From Phycisphaerae bacterium (GTDB lineage Bacteria > Planctomycetota > Phycisphaerae > UBA1845 > Fen-1342), in the NCBI GenBank assembly GCA_022842805.1, contig JALHOX010000190.1:1-5960 (forward strand): a stretch of 5,960 nucleotides of DNA, given 5' to 3'. Positions 1 to 5,001 of this stretch are shown in pieces (positions within the stretch are counted from its first letter, which is position 1; each line of letters opens with the position of its first letter). The notes below the pieces were generated by a model, which worked only from the letters and a program-made list of their open reading frames with translations, was not told the origin of the DNA and searched no databases. Both the position numbers and the translations under genes were made by a program.

Positions 1-234
1 CAGACCGGCGTCGAGGCGAAGGACGAATACGTCGATTTCGTGCTCGGCTACCTGAAGAACGGGCAGCACGCCCCCAGCGACCGGCCCGAGGTGCAGCAGT
101 TCCTCGACCGCCTGCGGCCCTACATGGGCGAGGCCCTGCCCAACAACGCCGAAGAACTGACCCGCGAACTCGAACGCGCCGCCGACGCCGCCCGCAAGAA
201 CGGCGTGGCGCACGCCAACGGCGTTCATTCGTAG
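1..234 (+). CDS. C-terminal fragment of an unrecognised protein (5' end outside window)
   Basis: The frame is open from the first base of the window to a TAG at 232-234 and gives the last 77 residues of a protein. Almost every codon ends in G or C, as in the EF-G gene downstream, so it is very likely coding. A GTG at position 40 could be read as a start, but the frame continues unbroken to the window edge with the same codon bias, so I treat the gene as truncated by the window. The peptide is hydrophilic and probably helical: a YVDFVLGYLKNG stretch, then QQFLDRLRPYMGEAL, then a charged Glu/Arg/Ala-rich helix ending in a short polar tail. There are no cysteines, membrane segments or catalytic motifs that I can name. 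I do not recognise the family. It runs in the same direction as the EF-G gene, 120 bp upstream of it. Confidence 0.72.
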   Translation, partial: QTGVEAKDEYVDFVLGYLKNGQHAPSDRPEVQQFLDRLRPYMGEALPNNAEELTRELERAADAARKNGVAHANGVHS

Positions 235-266
235 AGCGCAGCCCCCGTCAGCCATCGCAAGCCGCC

Positions 267-292
267 GCGCGATCCTTTGGGGAGGACCGCGC
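267..292 (+). terminator. Imperfect GC-rich hairpin between the first gene and EF-G
   Basis: GCGCGATCC (267-275) and GGACCGCGC (284-292) form a 9-position stem with one A-C mismatch around an 8-base loop. It lies 32 bp after the TAG at 232-234 and 62 bp before the EF-G start. There is no T-run after it, so it is at best a weak or Rho-assisted terminator. It could equally be a chance structure in GC-rich DNA. Confidence 0.25.
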
Positions 293-338
293 CGCTTCGT
301 CTCCGCCTTATCATGCTGCATCCTGATTTGACCTGATC

Positions 339-344
339 GGAAGG
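339..344 (+). promoter_or_regulatory. Probable ribosome binding site of the EF-G gene
   Basis: GGAAGG at 339-344 is a purine-rich Shine-Dalgarno-like sequence 10 bases before the ATG at 355. A second GGAG at 351-354 touches the start codon and is too close to serve. An ATG at 345-347 lies between them but is out of frame with EF-G. The choice of 355 is confirmed by the protein, whose N-terminus aligns with the family there. Confidence 0.5.
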
Positions 345-354
345 ATGCTCGGAG

Positions 355-2436
355 ATGGAAGACTTATCCGCAATACGAAACATCGGCGTCGCGGCCCATA
401 TCGACGCCGGCAAGACCACCACCACCGAGCGCCTGCTGTTCTATAGCGGCCGCATCCACAAGATGGGCGATGTCGACGACGGTAATACGACGACCGACTT
501 CGACCCCGAAGAGCAGCAGCGCGGCATCACCATCTACAGCGCCGCCGTCACCTTCACCTGGCGCGAATGCCGCGTGAACCTGATCGACACGCCGGGCCAC
601 GTCGACTTCACGGCCGAGGTCGAGCGCAGCCTGCGCGTACTCGACGGCGCCATCGTGGTCTTTGACGCGCGCGAGGGCGTCGAGGCGCAATCGGAAACCG
701 TCTGGCGACAAGCCGACAAGTATCGCGTGCCGCGCGTTTGCTTCATCAACAAGATGGACAAAGTCGGGGCCGATTTCAGCTATTCCGTCAACTCGATCCG
801 CGAGCGGCTGCACGGCAACCCGATCCCGATTCAGATCCCCATCGGCAGCGAACAGACCTTTAAGGGCGTGATCGATCTGATCGAGATGCGGGCCTGCCTC
901 TTTGCGGGCAACGCCGAGGAGACGAACTACGCGGTCGCGCCGATCCCCGACGATTTGAAAGACGAGGCCGCGAAGTATCGGCACGAACTCGAAGAGCGCG
1001 TCGCCGAGTTTGACGATGGGCTGATGGCCAAATATCTCGAAGGCAAGCCGCTGGAGCCGGCCGAAATCCGTGCTGCACTGCGAAAAGCCACCATCAGCCG
1101 CCAGTGTCAGCCCGTGCTCTGCGGCTCGTCGCTTAAGTTCATGGGCGTGCAGCTCGTGCTCGACGCCGTGTGCGACTATCTGCCCTCGCCGCTCGATGTA
1201 CCGCCGATCGAAGCCCACGACCCGCGTAAGGCCGATCGAATCGTGAAGCGCAAGTGCGACCCCGATGGGCCGCTGGTCTGCCTGGTCTTCAAAGTCATCG
1301 CCGAGCCGCACGGCGACCTATTCTTCCTGCGGATTTACTCGGGCACGCTCAAGGCCGGCAGCCGCGTGCTGAATGTCGGTCGCGACCGCAAAGAAAATCT
1401 GCCGCGGATGTTCCGCATGTTCGCCAAGCGCCGCGAGCAGATCGAGAGCGCGAGCGCCGGCGACATCGTGGCGGCGATCGGGCTGAAGGAGACGCTGACG
1501 GGCGACACGATCTGCGAATCGGCCGGCGGCGAAGCGGTGCTGCTGGAGAAGATCGAGTTTCCCGAAACGGTCATCAGCATGTCGATCGAGCCGCAGTCGT
1601 CGAAGGATCGCGACAAGCTGATCGACGCGCTCAAGATGCTGAAGCGCAGCGACCCGACCTTTGACTACCGCGTTGACGACGAGACCTCGCAAACGCTGAT
1701 CAGCGGCATGGGCGAGCTCCACCTCGAAGTCATCACCCATCGCCTCGAACGCGACATGAACGTCGCCGTTCGCGTCGGCAAGCCGCGCGTCGCCTATCGC
1801 GAGACGATCACGACCAGCGCCGAGCACGAGTTCATCTTCAACCGGCAGGTCGGCGGATCGATGGCCTATGCCCGCGTGAAGCTGCGCGTCGACCCGCACA
1901 CGCCCGAGCCGGGCAAGGAACACTTTGTCTTCGTCAACGCGCTGCCCGAAGAGCGCATCAAGACCCGCGAGCACGTTCTGGCGATCGAGTCCGGCGTGCG
2001 CGACGCGTCGCGCAGCGGCGTGCTCGGGGCCTATCCGCTGATCAATCTCAAGGTGACGCTGCTCGACGCCGAGGAACGCACGGGCGAAAGCTCGCCGGTC
2101 GCGTTCGAAAGCGCCGCCGGGCAGGCGGTATCGCAAGCGCTGGAGAAGGCGAGTCCGGTGTTGCTCGAGCCGATCATGAAGGTCGAAGTAGTGACGCCGC
2201 CGGATTATTTCGGAGCGATCAACGGCGATCTGATGACACGCCGCGCGATGATCACCAATACAAGTCTGCGCGGGCCGAATCATGTGATCGACGCGGAGGC
2301 GCCGCTGGCGAGCATGTTCGGCTACTCGACGGCGGTCCGCTCGCTGAGCCAGGGTCGCGCGAGCTACGCGATGGAGCCGCTGCGCTATGAGCCGATGCCG
2401 CAGAGCGCGGCGCAGCGGGTTTTGGGGGGATATTGA
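355..2436 (+). CDS. fusA: Elongation factor G family GTPase, EF-G2 (spdEFG2/GFM2-like) paralogue
   Basis: This is a complete 693-residue cytoplasmic translational GTPase of normal EF-G length. GTPase motifs: AHIDAGKT at 14-21, RGITI (switch I) at 56-60, DTPGH at 78-82, NKMD at 132-135, and a G5 loop CGSS at 256-259 where EF-G usually has GSA. The G domain with its G' insert spans roughly 1-285, domain II 303-387, III 400-476 (ISGMGELHLEV at 449-459), IV 482-598, and V 602-690 (LLEPIMKVEVV, FGYST at 655-659). GDVDDG, FDAREGVEAQ, VWRQADKYRVPR and GLKETLTGDTI resemble mitochondrial EF-G2 more than the housekeeping translocase. Domain IV departs from standard EF-G: the usual GGxGQYG segment reads GGSMAYA (500-506), and the HxVDSS tip loop is replaced by LLDAEERTGESS (569-580). 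By analogy with mtEFG2, it may split ribosomes with ribosome recycling factor after termination rather than drive translocation. No str-operon partners (rpsL, rpsG, tuf) are visible. EF-G family membership is nearly certain; the recycling role is inferred. Confidence 0.96.
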   Translation: MEDLSAIRNIGVAAHIDAGKTTTTERLLFYSGRIHKMGDVDDGNTTTDFDPEEQQRGITIYSAAVTFTWRECRVNLIDTPGHVDFTAEVERSLRVLDGAIVVFDAREGVEAQSETVWRQADKYRVPRVCFINKMDKVGADFSYSVNSIRERLHGNPIPIQIPIGSEQTFKGVIDLIEMRACLFAGNAEETNYAVAPIPDDLKDEAAKYRHELEERVAEFDDGLMAKYLEGKPLEPAEIRAALRKATISRQCQPVLCGSSLKFMGVQLVLDAVCDYLPSPLDVPPIEAHDPRKADRIVKRKCDPDGPLVCLVFKVIAEPHGDLFFLRIYSGTLKAGSRVLNVGRDRKENLPRMFRMFAKRREQIESASAGDIVAAIGLKETLTGDTICESAGGEAVLLEKIEFPETVISMSIEPQSSKDRDKLIDALKMLKRSDPTFDYRVDDETSQTLISGMGELHLEVITHRLERDMNVAVRVGKPRVAYRETITTSAEHEFIFNRQVGGSMAYARVKLRVDPHTPEPGKEHFVFVNALPEERIKTREHVLAIESGVRDASRSGVLGAYPLINLKVTLLDAEERTGESSPVAFESAAGQAVSQALEKASPVLLEPIMKVEVVTPPDYFGAINGDLMTRRAMITNTSLRGPNHVIDAEAPLASMFGYSTAVRSLSQGRASYAMEPLRYEPMPQSAAQRVLGGY

Positions 2437-2560
2437 GAGCCGGTGACAATTTCCGGCCGAATACCTATTGCAATTTGCTAATGCATCGATAGACTTTTTC
2501 GTGAGTTTCCCATTGCAAGTCGCGTGGGTATTGTTCCTCGTTTTCGAAAGGAGTTGCGTA

Positions 2561-2623
2561 ATGCTTCGAACTGATATCTCGGCGTCGCAACTCGTCCTCG
2601 CTGCAATTTCGTTCCCGCGGTAG
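2561..2623 (+). CDS. Possible 20-residue small ORF with perfect Shine-Dalgarno
   Basis: AAAGGAG at 2547-2553, the best Shine-Dalgarno match I saw in the window, lies 7 bases before an ATG at 2561. The frame runs 20 codons to a TAG at 2621-2623. The peptide starts MLRTDISASQLV, has a short hydrophobic middle (LVLAAISF) and ends Pro-Arg. It has no residue run that would suggest a classical attenuation leader. A stem-loop at 2611-2638 overlaps its 3' end and holds the stop codon in the loop. It could be a small protein, a leader peptide for the gene at 2803, a decayed gene remnant, or chance. No family is recognised. Confidence 0.27.
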   Translation: MLRTDISASQLVLAAISFPR

Positions 2624-2638
2624 ATCGTTTTCGGGGAC
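2611..2638 (+). other. Stem-loop overlapping the end of the small ORF
   Basis: GTTCCCG (2611-2617) pairs with CGGGGAC (2632-2638), seven pairs including one T-G wobble, around a 14-base loop. The loop contains the TAG of the small ORF. A ribosome finishing that ORF would disrupt the stem, which is the geometry of translation-coupled control. No T-run follows directly; TTTTT occurs only at 2655-2659. Confidence 0.25.
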
Positions 2639-2777
2639 GGCATCGAGCTGGGGCGGGTTTTTCGTACAAGCAACTGGTGATTCGCGGCGGATGAGAGTTC
2701 GCCACGAGCGTGGAATCCGCGCGCCGGCGTCGAGGAGCTTTCAATCCTCGGCCGTGCGCGCTGATGCCGGAGAAAAT

Positions 2778-2798
2778 ATGTCTACTGATTCTGGATAA
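2778..2798 (+). CDS. Possible 6-codon upstream ORF before the unknown gene
   Basis: GGAG at 2769-2772 lies 5 bases before an ATG at 2778 that opens the short frame MSTDSG, closed by TAA at 2796-2798. The stop is 4 bases before the preferred ATG (2803) of the next gene, in a different frame. This layout would permit termination-reinitiation coupling. It would also explain why the downstream start has only a weak site of its own. A six-codon frame can easily arise by chance, so confidence is low. Confidence 0.2.
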   Translation: MSTDSG

Positions 2799-2802
2799 AG
2801 TC

Positions 2803-3603
2803 ATGGGCAATTTGCTACAAGAAAAGTTTGCGAATATTGGTGCGCGCGTACTCGTCGGCGAATCGCCGGCGAAGTCGCGCCGCTCGGAGCGAGGCATCGA
2901 GCTCAACGTCGGCAGTGACCGGAAGGGCGAATTCTTCGACCTGACGGTCGATTCGAGACGATTTGGGCTTGAAGTTCTCGACGTTCAGCCGCGGCTGCGA
3001 CATCTGCTGCTGATGGCACGGGCCAAGGACGGCGGTGACAAGGAGAAGTTCCTCTGCGGACACGACGAGCGACATTGGTTCGTCGCGGCGGTGCCACCGG
3101 GAAGTGCTTCTAACGTCATCACCGCGATGGAAGCTTTGAAGCCGCCGGCGGTTGTTGCAGCGCAAGCGCGGCATGGGCTCAGCGCTTCGGACCGGCTGGG
3201 CCGACGAAACGCGGCCTACGTTCGTCAGGGCGAGTGGTTCTTTGTTCCGGTTCCCGAGTTCGTCCCGGTCAACGGCACGATTCTGCCGAACGAGCCGATA
3301 CGGCGCGGGCGCGGCAAGGCACATTGGGTGGAGTTCCTGGCGCGCGTGGGCGGTGAAACCGTCTATGTTTCGCGGCACTACCCCCAGGGTCTCACGGAGG
3401 AGAAGTACCGCCTCATGCTCGCGCGTCGGCCGCATCTGAGAAACGAGGCGTGGCGCACCATGCGGCGCGGCGCGGGCGTGTACGCCCGCGGACGCGTTCG
3501 ACATCCGGACCACAAAACGATCGTGCTGGGGTGCTGGCATTCGGTGTTCATGAACACCGAGAGTGAGGCACCCGCAATGCGCAGCGTAGTGTTCTTGGAC
3601 TAG
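2803..3603 (+). CDS. Conserved-looking protein of unknown function (CGHDERHWFVAAVP / HPDHKTIVL motifs)
   Basis: The frame encodes 266 residues from the ATG at 2803. Upstream in-frame starts exist at ATG 2764 (279 residues) and GTG 2710 (297 residues). I prefer 2803 because GGA at 2793-2795 is well spaced, 2764 has no Shine-Dalgarno, and the earliest residues are Arg-rich and low in complexity. No signal peptide or membrane helix is visible. Candidate core segments are FGLEVLDVQPRLRHLLLMAR (54-73), FLCGHDERHWFVAAVP (83-98), NAAYVRQGEWFFVP (136-149), HPDHKTIVL (234-242) and CWHSVFMNTE (244-253). The dense His, Asp and Trp residues in these blocks look like conserved positions, but I cannot tie them to a known fold or reaction. 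Early codons (TTG, CTA, CAA, ATT, GGT) are less GC-biased than in EF-G, which fits low expression or acquisition. It converges with the minus-strand membrane gene across a 300-bp hairpin-rich spacer. Function is unknown. Confidence 0.85.
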   Translation: MGNLLQEKFANIGARVLVGESPAKSRRSERGIELNVGSDRKGEFFDLTVDSRRFGLEVLDVQPRLRHLLLMARAKDGGDKEKFLCGHDERHWFVAAVPPGSASNVITAMEALKPPAVVAAQARHGLSASDRLGRRNAAYVRQGEWFFVPVPEFVPVNGTILPNEPIRRGRGKAHWVEFLARVGGETVYVSRHYPQGLTEEKYRLMLARRPHLRNEAWRTMRRGAGVYARGRVRHPDHKTIVLGCWHSVFMNTESEAPAMRSVVFLD

Positions 3604-3627
3604 ACGTGGCGAGCGCACAAGGCGGCG

Positions 3628-3662
3628 GCCCGCGCTGATCGAGAATTTCGATCGGCGCGGGC
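3628..3662 (+). terminator. 15-bp stem-loop downstream of the unknown gene
   Basis: The arms 3628-3642 and 3648-3662 pair over 15 consecutive positions, with one T-G wobble (3636 with 3654), around a 5-base GAATT loop. It starts 24 bases after the TAG at 3601-3603. It is very stable but lacks a T-run, so it would act as a U-tract-independent or Rho-assisted terminator, or as a 3'-end stabiliser. It can fold on either strand. Confidence 0.55.
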
Positions 3663-3685
3663 GCCGGCCGTCACGCCCGGCCGGC
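3663..3685 (+). terminator. Second hairpin abutting the first
   Basis: GCCGGCCG (3663-3670) and CGGCCGGC (3678-3685) form a perfect 8-bp, all-GC stem with a 7-base loop. It starts at the base after the preceding 15-bp hairpin ends. The pair resembles a tandem terminator or a REP doublet. No T-run follows. Confidence 0.45.
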
Positions 3686-3832
3686 TGCGCTGCTCAGCTG
3701 GCGGAGTTTCACGCGCGGGAACGCCGATCCGGGTGACGTGCCTGTCTGGCGGGTTGGACTTCCGCGCCCGTCTTACGATGCGAACAACACGCCAGATGAG
3801 CGACGGCATTGTCTGGAGAGCGCGAGCATCGC

Positions 3833-3863
3833 CTGTCGCTCGGCTCGCCGAAGCCGACGACAG
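3833..3863 (-). terminator. 12-bp stem-loop downstream of the membrane gene
   Basis: CTGTCG (3833-3838) pairs with CGACAG (3858-3863), and TCGGCT (3840-3845) pairs with AGCCGA (3852-3857). A single C at 3839 is bulged and the loop is 6 bases. Read on the minus strand, it lies 40 bp past the stop of the 3904-4950 gene and is a plausible second terminator after the palindrome at 3880-3908. No T-run is present on either side. Confidence 0.4.
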
Positions 3864-3879
3864 TTCTCGCACCCATAAA

Positions 3880-3908
3880 CGTAAGAGGCGGGTGGAACCC
3901 GCCCTACG
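3880..3908 (-). terminator. Palindrome overlapping the stop codon of the membrane gene (terminator or REP-like)
   Basis: GGCGGGT (3887-3893) and ACCCGCC (3897-3903) form a perfect 7-bp stem with a 3-base loop. An outer stem of CGTA (3880-3883) with TACG (3905-3908), plus a G-C pair at 3885/3904 flanked by bulged A residues, extends it to a 29-bp imperfect palindrome. The minus-strand TAG (3904-3906) lies in one arm. On the minus strand the core reads GGCGGGTTCCACCCGCC, similar to short dispersed palindromes I associate with planctomycete and other GC-rich genomes. It may be a terminator, a REP-like repeat, or both. Confidence 0.5.
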
Positions 3909-4950
3909 CGTTCGGCTCGCGCGCTACTTCGCCAATTCCCGGCAAAATCGCCGCTCCGCACTCCGGGCAGTTGTCTATTCCAGCATCCATCTGCACCCGC
4001 AAGTCGTACCCGCAATCGACGCAAGCCAGCGGCGCATGCTCATCGGGTAGGAGGAAGTGAACCACCATCAGCACTGCGACGGTCGCGGCATAGAAGACGC
4101 CGAATGCCGCCGCGGGAAACGTCAGCAGCGCGCCGAGAGTTGGGACGAGCGACGCCAGGACGATCAGCAACGCGGCGCGCGGAATCGATTTTCGCGCCAC
4201 GACGCCGACGTAAAACGGCGCCAGCAATAGAGCACTGAGAAGCCCCACGATCAGCACGACGTCGGCCCACTGCAGAATTCGCTCCAGCGTCAGTCGCCCG
4301 CCGAAGATGTACTGGTTACCCAGCGCGAGCCCGAGGCAGCTCAGGCATGCGCCCAAGAGTTGGTGCAACAGCACAACCAGCAACGCGCGGTCCATCTGCT
4401 CGGTCGGTCGCATGTCCTCCATCCACGAACGCCCGGGCGAAAAGCCGGATCGGAACTCCGGCTCCATCACGCGGATCGGTTCGCCGCACTCCGGACAGTG
4501 CTCGCTACGCAGTCGAAGCTGCGCTCGCAGGTCGTAGCCGCAGCGTTCGCATCCGCAGCGCGGCCCACGCAGCGGCGGCGACAGCAACCAGGCGAGGGGC
4601 AGCGCGGCGACGGCCGCGGGCAGGATTCCCGCCAGCGCGAGGTTGGAGGAGAAGAAGTTGGCCGCGAGCGTCCAGACAACCGTCACCAGCAGGATGATTG
4701 CGATGCCGATGGGAATCGACCGCCGCCGCAATGCGATGACGAAGGGCAGTGCAAAAGCGATGGACATCGGAATGCCGGAGCACGCCGCCCATGTGAAGCC
4801 GACCAGCAGCGCGTGAATTGGGCCGCGGACGCCGCCGGGGCCGGCGATCGTGCCGACGAGGATCGCCGACGTGACCACGGCGACGGCGAGGCCGGTCAGA
4901 ATGCCGGCATTAAACAGCGTGCCGATGCGATTTCGCGTTCGATCGACCAC
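3904..4950 (-). CDS. Eight-helix membrane protein with two CGYDLR-type zinc ribbons
   Basis: The gene encodes 348 residues. I predict hydrophobic helices at about 12-35, 44-73, 79-98 and 103-125, a zinc ribbon with Cys 134, 137, 152 and 155 (CxxC-14-CxxC, containing CGYDLR and CPECG), then helices at about 188-211, 226-251, 257-278 and 281-302, and a second ribbon with Cys 310, 313, 328 and 331 at identical spacing. The protein therefore looks like a tandem duplication of a four-helix-plus-ribbon unit. With even helix numbers per unit, both ribbons should lie on the same membrane face, probably the cytoplasm. The start is a GTG: it is the only start codon in the frame between the upstream gene's TAG and the first helix, and no clear Shine-Dalgarno precedes it. 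It follows the TPR gene by 51 bp on the same strand, so an operon is plausible. CxxCGYDLR ribbons are familiar from planctomycete membrane proteins, but the function is unknown. Rubredoxin-like metal binding or protein interaction are possibilities. Confidence 0.92.
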   Translation of the reverse strand: MVDRTRNRIGTLFNAGILTGLAVAVVTSAILVGTIAGPGGVRGPIHALLVGFTWAACSGIPMSIAFALPFVIALRRRSIPIGIAIILLVTVVWTLAANFFSSNLALAGILPAAVAALPLAWLLSPPLRGPRCGCERCGYDLRAQLRLRSEHCPECGEPIRVMEPEFRSGFSPGRSWMEDMRPTEQMDRALLVVLLHQLLGACLSCLGLALGNQYIFGGRLTLERILQWADVVLIVGLLSALLLAPFYVGVVARKSIPRAALLIVLASLVPTLGALLTFPAAAFGVFYAATVAVLMVVHFLLPDEHAPLACVDCGYDLRVQMDAGIDNCPECGAAILPGIGEVAREPNA

Positions 4951-5001
4951 GCATTCATCGTATGCAATCCGATGAACGAACGCTGCGGCGGGGCATTCGC
5001 G

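Larger units (their letters stand above)
2437..2802. other. AT-rich spacer between EF-G and the next gene
   Basis: This 366-bp stretch has no long convincing gene. Its composition differs from the rest of the window: only 22 of the 60 bases at 2461-2520 are G or C. It contains two small ORFs with good Shine-Dalgarno sequences (2561-2623 and 2778-2798), a stem-loop at 2611-2638, and a 5-bp stem (2439-2443 with 2453-2457) just after the EF-G stop that is too weak to call a terminator. The promoter of the 2803-3603 gene should lie here, but I see no strong -35/-10 pair. Longer minus-strand frames crossing it have irregular codon use and look like shadows. Confidence 0.5.
3604..3903. other. Convergent intergenic region rich in inverted repeats
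   Basis: This 300-bp gap separates two convergent genes, and I see no credible coding frame in it. It holds back-to-back hairpins at 3628-3662 and 3663-3685, a weaker wobble-containing stem (3792-3799 with 3809-3816), a strong stem at 3833-3863, and most of a palindrome at 3880-3908. Small frames crossing it on both strands lack family resemblance. The likely role is transcription termination from both sides. A structured RNA or a REP-like repeat cluster is possible. Confidence 0.6.

Noticed and set aside
328..333. TTGACC as a -35 element for EF-G
   Set aside because: A matching -10 would fall on the start codon, so it cannot drive this gene.
2439..2457. Hairpin just after the EF-G stop codon
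   Set aside because: The stem is only 5 bp with a 9-base loop and no T-run, too weak to call a terminator.
2468..2495. TTGCAA, 16 bases, TAGACT as a sigma-70-like promoter
   Set aside because: Both hexamers match the consensus only partly, and AT-rich sequence produces such pairs easily.
364..2673. Two long minus-strand open frames (364-1311 and 1318-2673) opposite the EF-G gene
   Set aside because: They are Arg/Asp/Val/His-rich antisense frames, a known artefact of GC-rich coding DNA. The plus strand shows a full set of EF-G motifs across the same region.
2470..2817. Exact 11-base repeat GCAATTTGCTA at 2470-2480 and 2807-2817
   Set aside because: A few exact 11-mer repeats are expected by chance in about 6 kb, and the flanks do not match.
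2478..2906. Minus-strand 142-codon frame over the spacer and the start of the unknown gene
   Set aside because: The product is Arg/Ser/Pro-rich without motifs, and it overlaps the better-supported plus-strand gene.
2815..3618. Minus-strand 267-codon frame opposite the unknown gene
   Set aside because: The plus-strand frame has coherent motif-like blocks and acceptable starts; the antisense product is His/Arg-rich and looks like a shadow.
3733..4060. Short plus-strand frames running into the end of the membrane gene
   Set aside because: They cross the hairpin-rich spacer and the REP-like palindrome and are antisense to a well-supported zinc ribbon.
4307..4697. Plus-strand frames inside the membrane protein gene
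   Set aside because: They are antisense to clear transmembrane helices and CxxC motifs, and their products are Arg/Ala/Ser-rich without family resemblance.
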